Positions 1-7,571 of a DNA stretch of 64,000 nt are shown here, piece after piece; position 1 is the stretch's first letter; each line of letters opens with the position of its first letter. The DNA is taken from assembly GCA_015057275.1 (NCBI GenBank), contig SVEO01000001.1, forward strand, positions 62,001 to 126,000, read 5' to 3'. Position numbers and translations under genes: made by a program. The notes under the pieces are model-generated. The model ran no database searches. It saw only the letters and a program-made list of their open reading frames with translations, and was not told the DNA's origin. Source of the DNA: Lachnospiraceae bacterium (GTDB lineage: Bacteria; Bacillota; Clostridia; Lachnospirales; Lachnospiraceae).

Positions 1-92
1 TCGCCGGGCATGAGTCCCTGTTCCTGCAAAATACTTCCACAGCCACCGTCAAAATATACAAATCCGTTTTTTACCTTGTCTAAAATATTCAT
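1..92 (-). CDS. metH: Methionine synthase MetH, N-terminus (partial at window edge)
   Basis: Only the first 30 codons lie in the window; the frame is open to the edge. The start MNILDKVKNG leads into FDGGCGSILQEQGL, which resembles the conserved opening of the homocysteine S-methyltransferase domain (DGxxGTxLQxxGL). The gene is last in a minus-strand run after metF and a separate MetH reactivation-domain gene, 10 bases behind the latter. That context fits cobalamin-dependent methionine synthase, which moves the methyl group of 5-methyl-THF to homocysteine. A stand-alone homocysteine methyltransferase would begin the same way, so domain content beyond the edge is inferred. Confidence 0.75.
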   Translation of the reverse strand, partial: MNILDKVKNGFVYFDGGCGSILQEQGLMPG

Positions 93-102
93 AAAAACTT
101 TG

Positions 103-774
103 TCACCTCTTTTTTCGGTTAATCCCGATAACCGCCGTCACTGATTTCTCCGGGACCATAAGCAGTTGTTCCGTTAATGTGATGCCTGCCTTTCTCGGCG
201 GTTCCAATATTCGGAAAATGTCTCTTTGGTATGCGAGTTCAAAATCACCGTATCCCGGGCTGAAGCGCGGTCGGAAGCTCCACCCTTCCATCTTTACCAT
301 GTCGCGAATGCGTTCCTCCAAAAGATCGCAGTAAGCTTCAATCGCCGCCGTTCCAATCGCCTGCAAAATCACACTTTTGCTCGGAGCAACGCGCGCGTAT
401 CTGCGTATCTGTCGATCAATCTCCGGACCAACCGTTGCTGCAAAAACAAAGATTTCCTCGCAGCCTTCAAGATTTTTCCACAGCTTTTCACTGCAAACCT
501 CGGCAAATCCCAAATTCATTTTTGGATATTGCCCAAACTCGACCGAAAGTCTCGTATAGCACGCCTTCGGCTTTATCGTCTGCTTCATCTGCAAAATCAG
601 CTCATCCACCGCCTGCTCCACTTCATCGGTCATTTCTGCTCTACCGTAGCCAAGGTAGCGCTTCACTTCTCTTTTGGATATATCAATATGTACACTATTT
701 GTCACATCAACATAAATCGGATAATTCATACTAAATTTATTGCTGTTTTTGCGCGCAACCGCATCATCAATCAT
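103..774 (-). CDS. Stand-alone MetH activation-domain protein
   Basis: A 223-aa protein resembling the C-terminal SAM-binding reactivation domain of cobalamin-dependent methionine synthase, encoded as its own gene. Visible family signatures are the central segment IFVFAATVGPEIDRQIRRYA and the late RPRFSPGYGDFELAYQRDIF, matching the usual RxSPGYGD core that contacts S-adenosylmethionine. Residues before MIDDAVARK in the track ORF overlap the metF end and are basic and non-conserved. I therefore start at 774, one base past the metF stop. The role would be reductive methylation of oxidised cob(II)alamin on MetH. The gene sits between metF and metH, so the pathway assignment is firm; splitting this domain from MetH is known in Firmicutes and is not damage. 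Confidence 0.85.
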   Translation of the reverse strand: MIDDAVARKNSNKFSMNYPIYVDVTNSVHIDISKREVKRYLGYGRAEMTDEVEQAVDELILQMKQTIKPKACYTRLSVEFGQYPKMNLGFAEVCSEKLWKNLEGCEEIFVFAATVGPEIDRQIRRYARVAPSKSVILQAIGTAAIEAYCDLLEERIRDMVKMEGWSFRPRFSPGYGDFELAYQRDIFRILEPPRKAGITLTEQLLMVPEKSVTAVIGINRKKR

Positions 775-775
775 T

Positions 776-1657
776 TTAGAAAACTGCCTTTTTTGCCGAC
801 GGAATAATCTCCGAAAGATTTTCCTGAATCTTCGCTGCCACATCCGGCTTGTTCATCGAGTACACGTGAATCGCATTCACGCCATTTGCCAAAAGGTCGA
901 TAATCTGATCGGTCGCATACGCAATCCCCGCCTGCTTCATCGCCTCAGGTTTGTCGCCGAAACGGTCAACAATCGCACGGAATCTCTGTGGTACATTCGT
1001 GCCGGACAGCGCCACGGAACGGCCGAGCTGCTTTGCATTCGTAATCGGCATGATACCTGCGATAATTGGCACGTTAATACCCGCCTCGCGGATTTTATAT
1101 AAATAATTGTATAAAATGCTATTATCAAAAAACATCTGCGTCGTCAAAAATTCGCAACCGGCCTCGACCTTTTCCTTTACATGAAGAATATCTTCCCGCT
1201 GATTTGCCGACTCCACGTGTCCTTCCGGATAGCATGCACCGCCGATACAGAAGCCACCGTAATCTTTGATGTCACGCGTTAGTTCGCTGGCATATCGATA
1301 ATCTTCGGAAACTACTCCGTCCTTTGGAATGTCGCCTCGCAGCGAAAGTACATTCTCAATGCCCGCCGCCTTCAAACGGTCAAGCTGGGAAAACACGGTA
1401 GCACGGCTCGAGGATACACATGTGATATGCGCGAGCGTTGTTACCCCGTAATTATCCTGCAAATCTTTCGCAATCGCAGTTGTATATGCGCTCGTACCAC
1501 CGCCGGCACCGTAGGTCACACTCATAAAATCCGGCTTAAGCTTGGCGATTTCCCTCGTCGCATATTCCACAGAATCATATTTATCACTCGTCTTCGGCGG
1601 AAACACCTCAAACGAAAGTGTCGGTTCCTTTTTTGCCAGTAATTCACTTATCTTCAT
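776..1657 (-). CDS. metF: Methylenetetrahydrofolate reductase MetF
   Basis: 293 aa, full length for the family. It reduces 5,10-methylene-THF to 5-methyl-THF with an FAD cofactor, supplying the methyl donor for methionine synthase. The N-terminus LSFEVFPPKT is the family signature, followed by DFMSVTYGAGG and HITCVSSSR of the TIM barrel, and by LTTQMFFDN. The start ATG shares an ATGA overlap with the stop of the upstream HPr-kinase-like gene, and AGGAG sits a few bases before it, so the two are translationally coupled. It is followed by the MetH activation gene and metH, making a complete methyl-transfer module. No SAM riboswitch or T-box was seen ahead of the operon. Confidence 0.96.
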   Translation of the reverse strand: MKISELLAKKEPTLSFEVFPPKTSDKYDSVEYATREIAKLKPDFMSVTYGAGGGTSAYTTAIAKDLQDNYGVTTLAHITCVSSSRATVFSQLDRLKAAGIENVLSLRGDIPKDGVVSEDYRYASELTRDIKDYGGFCIGGACYPEGHVESANQREDILHVKEKVEAGCEFLTTQMFFDNSILYNYLYKIREAGINVPIIAGIMPITNAKQLGRSVALSGTNVPQRFRAIVDRFGDKPEAMKQAGIAYATDQIIDLLANGVNAIHVYSMNKPDVAAKIQENLSEIIPSAKKAVF

Positions 1658-2385
1658 TTTCGTTCTCCTGTCAATGCGCCATGTGCAACCTCCACCGCCT
1701 CATGGCTGATGTTGCAGCCAAGTCGGTAAATCGGCACACGTGTCAGTACGTAATCTAATAACGTGAGATGCTTATCCATCTCCTCTTCATTTAGATTCAT
1801 AATTGTTTGCTTCATAAATTTCTGCACCGCCATCATCGGATGCACCGGCACAATCACATTTTGCTGTGCACGCTCGAGTAAAACAATGCCGCCGAGTGGT
1901 ACAACGCGATTGACATTTTGGTCACTCTTTCCGCTCCACGGGGTGCCGCACGCGTAAATCTTGCCGTCCTGCACCAAAATCGCTGGTTTGTCGTCATTTA
2001 AAATGTAAGCGCGCTCACCGAAATATTCAAGCCAAAGCTCCGTGTGCGTCGACTTTCCCGTGCCGCTGTCGGCCGAAAATACATACGCAGTGTTGTCGAG
2101 CACCACGCATGACGAATGCAACATAAACCCGTCAAATTTTAACAATTGGCGGTAAAATTCGTAACCGCTGAGCATATACTCCCAGTGCTCCATCGTAAGC
2201 TCCGGGTGTTCATGATGTCTGGCATCAATGACTCTTTGCGGCACTTCGACTGTGATGTCCGCCTCGTCAAGCGGCCATTCCGCATTCGTCACATAACCTC
2301 GTGCCTGCCGCCATGTGTGATTATAATTTAAGAGCATTGCCACTTTTTTGCCGGCAATTTCATATCTTTCAAATTCTCCCAGCAT
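1654..2385 (-). CDS. HPr kinase-like P-loop protein (putative peptide kinase)
   Basis: 243 aa. The C-terminal two thirds resemble the HprK/PEP-carboxykinase fold: HSSCVVLDNTAYVFSADSGTGKST carries a P-loop (SADSGTGKST, residues about 104-113), then ILNDDKPAI and ACGTPWSGK. True HprK is larger, has another N-terminal domain and acts on PTS HPr; that domain is absent. Related small kinases occur in RiPP clusters (for example lasso-peptide kinases of the PadeK/ThcoK type), which is why I read it with the ABC exporter upstream and the PqqD/S26 genes across the divergent promoter. Start chosen at MLGEFERY: GGATGGAG lies six bases ahead, behind a 5-bp hairpin. The end overlaps metF by four bases. 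Substrate unknown. Confidence 0.7.
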   Translation of the reverse strand: MLGEFERYEIAGKKVAMLLNYNHTWRQARGYVTNAEWPLDEADITVEVPQRVIDARHHEHPELTMEHWEYMLSGYEFYRQLLKFDGFMLHSSCVVLDNTAYVFSADSGTGKSTHTELWLEYFGERAYILNDDKPAILVQDGKIYACGTPWSGKSDQNVNRVVPLGGIVLLERAQQNVIVPVHPMMAVQKFMKQTIMNLNEEEMDKHLTLLDYVLTRVPIYRLGCNISHEAVEVAHGALTGERK

Positions 2386-2391
2386 GCTTCT

Positions 2392-2415
2392 CTCCATCCT
2401 GTCGCTGTGTGCGAC
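2392..2415 (-). promoter_or_regulatory. Hairpin plus GGATGGAG start-site element before the HprK-like gene
   Basis: On the minus strand the inverted repeat GTCGC-ACACA-GCGAC is followed by AGGATGGAG, then six bases and the start codon. It has the same layout as elements before murE-dapF, prs, the LCP gene and the SbcD-like gene. The GGAG is the ribosome-binding site and fixes the start. Confidence 0.5.
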
Positions 2416-2435
2416 TAAACTTTCTTTCGGATTCG

Positions 2436-4082
2436 TTACTTTTCCATCTTCAAGCTACGATTGCTAACGCCAAATGCTGCTTCCTTATGTGAAATCATCA
2501 GGCATGTTTTGCCTTGCATCGCTTTCAAATTCGCCAGCATACGTTCCTCAGTCTGCGCATCAAGTGCGGAAGTTGCTTCGTCTAACAGCAAAATTGGGGC
2601 TTCGCTCAAAATCGCACGTGCCACCGCCACACGTTGTATCTGACCTTCGCTTAATCCGTGCCCTTTCTCACCGACCTGCGTGTCAATACCGTTCGGCAAC
2701 TGTGCAACAAATTCGTAGCAGCAGCTAATTTGCAATGCCTCTGCTATCTGTTCTTCACTCGCCTGCGGTGCCACTAATTGCAGATTTTCACGCAAAGTTC
2801 CGCTGAGCAGGAAATTTCCCTGCGGCACGTATGCAAACATACCTCGGAAGGTCTCATCGAGAGGCATCTTCGTACCATCACGCAGAATAAGCGTTATCTC
2901 GCCACTCATTACCTTATACACGCCAAGCAGCAGTTTCATTAACGTACTCTTGCCGATGCCGGAGTCCCCGTAAAGAACGAAGAAATCGCCCTTGTTCAAT
3001 CTTAAATTGTAGTGAGAAAGCACCTCTTTTTCTCCATAAGAAAATGAAACATCGTCAAATACAATCGCTTCAAATGTCTCATAATATTGTGTAATTTCCG
3101 CTGCCGGACGGCGCAACTGTTCTTCTGCTTCGAGTGCCTCAACCTCCATCAGTCGTTCTGCTGACGCGAGCATCGAGTAATACTGCGGCAAAATGCCTGC
3201 CAGCCCTGAAACCGGCGACTGCATCTGAGTAACCAACTGCAGCACTGCGGTCAATGTACCGACTGAAATCACGCCAAGATACAAGCGGTACGAGCTCCAA
3301 ATCAATGCACAAATAAAGCCAATCTGGAAAATCATCGTGAATCCGCAATTTGCGATAATACTCACATTGCGGCGTTTAATCTTCGCACGGTAATTTACCT
3401 GTTGTAAATCGCCACTCATATGTGTAAGTTGTTCTTCCATTCCATACGTCTTTACTGCCAGCAGATTCTCTAACATTTCCTGCTGGAAGCTGCGCACCTT
3501 ACCTTCCGTTTGCTGCACCTCATGATGCAATGCCTTCATACGCTTTTTCAAATAGGTAGCAATCACGAGCAGAATCGCGCCAATGGCAATAAATACAAGT
3601 GAAAACATCAGGTCAAAATACGCGAGCACTGCAAATGCACCGACAAACCGTAACCCTAAATATAACACATTAGGGAAAATATTTACCATACCGGAACAAA
3701 CGATACTAATGTCGCCAGTCAACCGGGTGAGCAGCTCGCCACTGTGATATGAAGTCACTTCTTCATATTTTTTCCGCAACAGCCCACCAAAAATATAGTT
3801 TTTAAGACCAATTTCGAGTTCCGCCTGTATACGCACGGAAAACATATTTCCGACCACATAGCAGATGAGCTGCAGTGTAATCATTCCTGCCATAGCAGCG
3901 CCAAACAGAAAAATCCGCTGTTTATCAAGGGCGATTGCCGCGTCGAGTACCTCACGCGACACAAGTACGCCAAGAATGCCCGCCACCGCGGAAATTGTAT
4001 ATATCAAGCTTAATAATAAAATCCCCTTCATCCGTCCATACAACCGACTGGATAGCCAGGATAACGCCTTATTGTTTTTCAT
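2436..4082 (-). CDS. ABC transporter, fused permease and ATPase (peptide/multidrug exporter type)
   Basis: 548 aa half-transporter: an N-terminal six-helix exporter transmembrane domain (about residues 15-300), then a nucleotide-binding domain with Walker A YGDSGIGKST, signature LSEGQIQRVAVARA and Walker B ILLLDEATSALD. There is no C39 peptidase domain at the front, so any leader cleavage must come from another protein, plausibly the S24/S26 protease encoded divergently. The track start adds 28 unconvincing residues; MKNNKALSW at 4082 follows AAAGGGAT. The HPr-kinase-like gene starts about 50 bases after its stop, and metF follows, so all may be cotranscribed. Likely exports a peptide made by the neighbouring system; substrate not shown by sequence. 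Confidence 0.85.
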   Translation of the reverse strand: MKNNKALSWLSSRLYGRMKGILLLSLIYTISAVAGILGVLVSREVLDAAIALDKQRIFLFGAAMAGMITLQLICYVVGNMFSVRIQAELEIGLKNYIFGGLLRKKYEEVTSYHSGELLTRLTGDISIVCSGMVNIFPNVLYLGLRFVGAFAVLAYFDLMFSLVFIAIGAILLVIATYLKKRMKALHHEVQQTEGKVRSFQQEMLENLLAVKTYGMEEQLTHMSGDLQQVNYRAKIKRRNVSIIANCGFTMIFQIGFICALIWSSYRLYLGVISVGTLTAVLQLVTQMQSPVSGLAGILPQYYSMLASAERLMEVEALEAEEQLRRPAAEITQYYETFEAIVFDDVSFSYGEKEVLSHYNLRLNKGDFFVLYGDSGIGKSTLMKLLLGVYKVMSGEITLILRDGTKMPLDETFRGMFAYVPQGNFLLSGTLRENLQLVAPQASEEQIAEALQISCCYEFVAQLPNGIDTQVGEKGHGLSEGQIQRVAVARAILSEAPILLLDEATSALDAQTEERMLANLKAMQGKTCLMISHKEAAFGVSNRSLKMEK

Positions 4083-4200
4083 TCTTATCCCTTTCACTTT
4101 AGAATATAGAAATATGCGTAAATATACCATATTTTTAGGAACATGACAAGTAAAATGCGTATTCATGCAATTTTTTGTCTCCGAATTACAATATTTATGA

Positions 4201-4229
4201 TTGCGGTATGCCAGAAAATATAGTATACT
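4201..4229 (+). promoter_or_regulatory. Sigma-70 type promoter for the PqqD/S26 operon
   Basis: TTGCGG and TATACT are separated by exactly 17 bases, about 80 bases before the pqqD-like start. A small inverted repeat (GGCGAT...ATCGCC, about 4241-4261) lies in the leader. The ABC/HprK operon diverges from the same intergenic region. Confidence 0.6.
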
Positions 4230-4309
4230 ATATATTTAGTGGCGATATTTTTTTAATCGCCGATTAGGAACAAAAAAGGCTGCCATAGTGCTTCAGAATG
4301 GAGAATATT

Positions 4310-4573
4310 ATGAAAATTAAAAGTGGATTTATGCTCCGCAAGGTTGCCGGCAAGCAGGTGGTTGTCCCGGTCGGGAAGGCGACTCTTGACTTTAACGGCA
4401 TGATTACCTTAAACGATAGTGGTGCGATTTTGTGGAACTGCTTGCTGGCGGGTGCCGAGGTCGAGGATATGATTGCCGCATTACAGGAAGTCTATGATGT
4501 GGATGATGCGACCGCAAGAGCAAGCATTGACGCATTTATAAATAGGTTAAAAGAGGCTGATTTATTTGAATAA
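4310..4573 (+). CDS. PqqD-like peptide-binding protein (RiPP recognition element)
   Basis: 87 aa, matching the PqqD family in size and pattern: a beta-rich start (FMLRKVAGKQVVVPVG), the family-typical hydrophobic core LNDSGAILWNCLLAG, then helices with VYDVDDATARASIDAFINRLKEADLFE. PqqD proteins bind leader peptides of ribosomally made modified peptides and present them to an enzyme or protease. The track start at 4298 is the ATG inside the ribosome-binding motif GAATGGAG; the real start is MKIKSG, six bases after GGAG. It overlaps the following S26-like gene by eight bases. Together with the kinase-like protein and exporter across the promoter it suggests a peptide maturation cluster. Confidence 0.8.
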   Translation: MKIKSGFMLRKVAGKQVVVPVGKATLDFNGMITLNDSGAILWNCLLAGAEVEDMIAALQEVYDVDDATARASIDAFINRLKEADLFE

Positions 4574-5039
4574 TTTTGTGGAATTAGCAGAAATGTTGCC
4601 GTTGATGCAGGAAATGTTGGACGCGGGAGGCAAGGTTTCCTTTACGCCCTCCGGGGTAAGCATGTTGCCAATGCTTCGCCATCGCCAAGATGTTGTTGTA
4701 CTGACAAAGCCTGTCGGACGGCTAAAAAAATATGATTTGCCGCTCTACCGTCGCGATGACGGTACCTTTGTGCTACATCGTGTGGTAAAGGTATGTGCGG
4801 ATGACACATACACAATGTGTGGTGACCACCAGTGGATTTTAGAGCCAGGCATTAGTGATAAACAGTTGGTTGGTGTCGTCACACAATTCACGCGCGGCAA
4901 CCGCACTTATATGGTCACAAACAAAAAATATCTTGCCTACTGCAGTTTCTGGGTGGCAATTCGTCCATTGCGCGGTCTGTATTTTCGTGCGCGAGGCAAG
5001 CTCGGGAAAATAAAAAGAGCGCTTCTCCGGCGCCATTAA
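4566..5039 (+). CDS. S24/S26-family serine protease (signal-peptidase-like)
   Basis: 157 aa. FTPSGVSMLPMLRHRQDVVVL matches the signal peptidase box (SxMxP, candidate nucleophile Ser32), and DDGTFVLHRVVKV matches the second conserved box, with His71 where bacterial type I enzymes carry Lys; ER/archaeal-type enzymes use His there. MCGDHQW and the late positively charged tail LGKIKRALLRRH follow. There is no N-terminal anchor; a weakly hydrophobic stretch near YLAYCSFWVAIRPL could sit on the membrane. The start is TTG inside the end of the pqqD-like gene, with AAGAGG ahead. Proteins of this type recur in RiPP clusters, where they may cut leader peptides; here the target could be either small peptide nearby. 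Confidence 0.75.
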   Translation: MNNFVELAEMLPLMQEMLDAGGKVSFTPSGVSMLPMLRHRQDVVVLTKPVGRLKKYDLPLYRRDDGTFVLHRVVKVCADDTYTMCGDHQWILEPGISDKQLVGVVTQFTRGNRTYMVTNKKYLAYCSFWVAIRPLRGLYFRARGKLGKIKRALLRRH

Positions 5040-5084
5040 CATTGAGAATCGAAATTAATATTTCAAACGAAAGCGAGAGATAAA

Positions 5085-5309
5085 ATGAAAAATAAGCAGA
5101 AAAAAATGATCCTTATCGTATGTTGCGTTGCTCTGATTGCTATTTTTGCCGGTTTAATGTTTTTAGGTACCAAAGATAAGCCTACAGCCCCTCCGGCTAC
5201 TCGTTCCGACTTGATGGAAGAGTTCGAAGAAGCACATACTACATCGACGATTGACGAACTGGAAAGTGTGGATAATGAAGGCTGGGGCGAATTAATTCCA
5301 CTAAAGTAG
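5085..5309 (+). CDS. Small membrane-anchored acidic peptide, unknown
   Basis: 74 aa, not recognised. A basic start (MKNKQKKM) precedes one hydrophobic segment (ILIVCCVALIAIFAGLMFLG), then a Pro/Thr linker and a strongly acidic outer part ending NEGWGELIPLK. It is third after the PqqD-like and S26-like genes and closes with a terminator, so it belongs to that operon. It may be a peptide precursor, a substrate of the S26-like protease, or a small anchor for the exporter. It lacks a YxxP motif and any lasso-type Thr-x-Gly cleavage site, so I do not call it a precursor. The ribosome site is weak (GCGAGAG). Confidence 0.65.
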   Translation: MKNKQKKMILIVCCVALIAIFAGLMFLGTKDKPTAPPATRSDLMEEFEEAHTTSTIDELESVDNEGWGELIPLK

Positions 5310-5330
5310 ATGATACGCTTTTATGAGTTC

Positions 5331-5358
5331 AAAACACTCCCTCACGGGGGTGTTTTTT
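5331..5358 (+). terminator. Rho-independent terminator of the PqqD/S26 operon
   Basis: AACACTCCC and GGGGGTGTT form a 9-bp stem (one G:T) around a TCAC loop, followed by a run of six T. It lies about 20 bases after the stop of the 74-aa peptide gene. Confidence 0.85.
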
Positions 5359-5385
5359 GCATCAAAAGATCGTTTTTCTGTATGC

Positions 5386-5420
5386 AAAAACCTCCGGGAA
5401 TTAAGTCCCGGAGGTTTTCT
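5386..5420. terminator. Strong (bidirectional) terminator between convergent peptide genes
   Basis: A perfect 13-bp stem AAAACCTCCGGGA / TCCCGGAGGTTTT with a six-base loop. On the minus strand it is followed by TTTTTGC, ending the transcript of the 53-aa peptide and the repeat protein. Confidence 0.85.
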
Positions 5421-5445
5421 TATTCATTCAATTTAAATTTATGAA

Positions 5446-5607
5446 TTATTCACCAAATACAGAGTCATCCTTTGTTGTCCATACAGACTTAGATACACCC
5501 TGTGTACCATCCCAACCCATGTTGTAGGTTACGATGTTGGAAATCATAATTGCTTCCTGCTCGAAACGAACTACTTCAACTGCAGGAACTTCAAATGTCT
5601 TCTTCAT
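5446..5607 (-). CDS. 53-aa peptide with FxxP leader-like motif (not in ORF track)
   Basis: This short ORF begins MKKTFEVPAVEVVRFEQEA, continues through SNIVTYNMGWDGTQG and ends DDSVFGE. A clear AAGGAGG lies eight bases ahead and overlaps the stop of the upstream 649-aa repeat-protein gene, so the two are cotranscribed and probably coupled; a strong terminator follows. No signal peptide or membrane segment is visible. The N-terminal K-x-F-x-x-P pattern resembles the YxxP motif that PqqD-type recognition elements bind in lasso-peptide leaders, and small peptides of similar opening are common in gut anaerobes. Its position opposite a PqqD/S26 operon makes a peptide precursor role possible but unproven. 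Function unknown. Confidence 0.7.
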   Translation of the reverse strand: MKKTFEVPAVEVVRFEQEAIMISNIVTYNMGWDGTQGVSKSVWTTKDDSVFGE

Positions 5608-5621
5608 ATTTCTATTCCTCC

Positions 5622-7571
5622 TTAACCAATCACAGTTGAATCAATTGTTACTGTTTCGCCAAATACAGTTTCACCACCAATGGTATAGTATGGAGTTAAT
5701 TCGTATGTAGCTGTCTTATCGTAGTTTGTGATAATGCTTGCGAATGCACCTTCAAAATCGCTGCCGGAAATACCAAGCTGTACACTTTCTGTTACATACT
5801 CTGTAGCGAAATCAACTTCTGCGCCGCCGTTCTTGCTAATCTTTACGCCCATAGCTTCAACACTTGCAAGATTATCGTATACATCAGCAGAAAACTCTGT
5901 GATAAATCTTACATCCGCACCTGTTTCACTCTTCTGAGCATATGTTGTAGCGATATCTGCTACAGGTGTAGCAACTTCGTTGATTGTTAATACAATATTA
6001 CTTAACTTAACCTGCTCACCGGAAAGGTGGATGCTTAATTCATCTGCCAAATCTGCAATCGCCGGTGTAGTACCTACAATGTGATATGTGCTTGCGCCAA
6101 CAATATCATATGTGAAAGTAAGTACATTGCCTGTACGTACAACATTAACTGTTACATCTGCATCTGCCATGGTTGCTCTGAATGCATCCCAGTCTGTTGG
6201 AATTCCTGTCCATGTTGTTGTAACAGTGCCACCCCATGTGCCTAAATCATCTTCATAAGCGCCTGAACCAACACCGTAGCAGTCAGCTCTCATGGTAACA
6301 AAGTTAGGAACCGTGTCAAACAACTCTACTGCAAAGTTTGCGTAGTTCAAAGTTGTATCCTTGCTCTTGTTTGTGAATGTGTAAGTTACATCGAAATCAC
6401 CTGCGCCAAGTGCAACGTCTTCAGAATGTGCACTAAAGCCTGCTGTGATATCTACTGTCTCACCTTCGTCTTCAACGATTTCCTTCTTTTCAAACGTAAT
6501 GTTTGTCAGCTTAACCTGCTCACCGGAAAGGTGGATGCTTAATTCATCTGCCAAATCTGCAATCGCCGGTGTGGTACCTACAATGTGATATGTGCTTGCG
6601 CCAACAATATCATATGTGAAAGTAAGTACATTGCCTGTACGTACAACATTAACTGTTACATCTGCATCTGCCATGGTTGCTCTAAATGTTGCCCAAGCCG
6701 CATCGTCTGCTGGTACACCTGTCCATGTTGTTGTAACAGTGCCACCCCATGTGCCTAAATCATCTTGATACGCACCCGAACCAACACCGTAGCAGTCAGC
6801 TCTCATGGTAACAAAGTTAGGAACCGTGTCAAACAACTCTACTGCAAAGTTTGCGTAGTTCAAAGTTGTATCCTTGCTCTTGTTTGTGAATGTGTAAGTT
6901 ACATCGAAATCACCTGCACCAAGTGCAATATCTTCAGAATGTGCACTAAAGCCTGCTGTGATATCTACTGTCTCACCTTCTTCTTCATCGTCAACACGTT
7001 CATTCTTTGTAAACGTAATGTTTTCCAATGTAACCTTTTCACCGGAAAGGTGGATGCTTAATTCATCTGCCAAATCTGCGATCTCCGGTGTCGTACCTAC
7101 AATGTGATATGTGCTTGCGCCAACAATATCATATGTAAAGGTAAGTACATTGCCTGTACGTACAACGTTAACTGTTACATTTGCGTTTGCCATGGTTGTT
7201 CTGAATGCAGCCCAGTCTGCTGGAATTCCTGTCCATGTTGTTGTAACAGTGCCACCCCATGTGCCTAAATCATCATTATACGCACCTGTACCAGCACCAA
7301 CGCCATAGCAGTCAGCTCTCATGGTAATAAAGTTACCTGCCGTATCAAACAATTCTACAGCGAAATTGTTCCAGTTTGCACTTGTGTCCAGGCTCTTGTT
7401 TGTGAATGTGTAAGTCACATCAAAATCGCCGGAACCGAGTGCCTCGTCCCCTGAATTAGCATTAAATGCGCCTGTAATGTTTACCGATGTACTTGTCTCA
7501 GCAAATACCGATAACACAGATGCAAGCACCATAATTACTGCTAAAACAGCTGAAAGAATTCTTTTTTTCAT
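5622..7571 (-). CDS. Secreted protein with three near-identical ~165-aa repeats
   Basis: 649 aa. It has a classic signal peptide (MKKRILSAVLAVIMVLASVLSVFA), then three tandem modules, each opening xxVxITxGFxAxSED and containing GAGDFDVTYTFTNKS, NFAVELFDT, MRADCYGVG, DDLGTWGGTVTTTWTG and YHIVGTTPxIADLADELSIH, and a different C-terminal domain of about 110 aa (ADVRFITEFSADVYDN...). The modules look like beta-sandwich surface or carbohydrate-binding domains, but I do not recognise a family. There is no LPxTG signal or C-terminal anchor, so it is probably released or wall-associated through its last domain. GGAGG precedes the start. Modules 2 and 3 differ at only a few bases, implying recent duplication. 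Cotranscribed with the 53-aa peptide. Confidence 0.85.
   Translation of the reverse strand: MKKRILSAVLAVIMVLASVLSVFAETSTSVNITGAFNANSGDEALGSGDFDVTYTFTNKSLDTSANWNNFAVELFDTAGNFITMRADCYGVGAGTGAYNDDLGTWGGTVTTTWTGIPADWAAFRTTMANANVTVNVVRTGNVLTFTYDIVGASTYHIVGTTPEIADLADELSIHLSGEKVTLENITFTKNERVDDEEEGETVDITAGFSAHSEDIALGAGDFDVTYTFTNKSKDTTLNYANFAVELFDTVPNFVTMRADCYGVGSGAYQDDLGTWGGTVTTTWTGVPADDAAWATFRATMADADVTVNVVRTGNVLTFTYDIVGASTYHIVGTTPAIADLADELSIHLSGEQVKLTNITFEKKEIVEDEGETVDITAGFSAHSEDVALGAGDFDVTYTFTNKSKDTTLNYANFAVELFDTVPNFVTMRADCYGVGSGAYEDDLGTWGGTVTTTWTGIPTDWDAFRATMADADVTVNVVRTGNVLTFTYDIVGASTYHIVGTTPAIADLADELSIHLSGEQVKLSNIVLTINEVATPVADIATTYAQKSETGADVRFITEFSADVYDNLASVEAMGVKISKNGGAEVDFATEYVTESVQLGISGSDFEGAFASIITNYDKTATYELTPYYTIGGETVFGETVTIDSTVIG
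5990..7500 (-). repeat. Three tandem ~500-bp intragenic repeats
   Basis: The segments at about 7000-7500, 6485-6985 and 5990-6475 encode the three modules of the secreted protein. The last two are almost identical at DNA level, for example the shared TGCTCACCGGAAAGGTGGAT; they differ mainly around the W-AxF segment, where unit 2 encodes two extra residues. Homologous recombination could change module number, and short-read assembly may miscount them. Confidence 0.85.

Noticed and set aside
226-807. 193-aa plus-strand ORF opposite the MetH activation gene
   Set aside because: Mirror of a well-supported gene on the minus strand; basic, low-complexity translation typical of antisense frames.
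5085-5309. Lasso-peptide precursor call for the 74-aa peptide
   Set aside because: It has a transmembrane segment, no YxxP leader motif and no Thr at the expected penultimate leader position; no cyclase gene is present.
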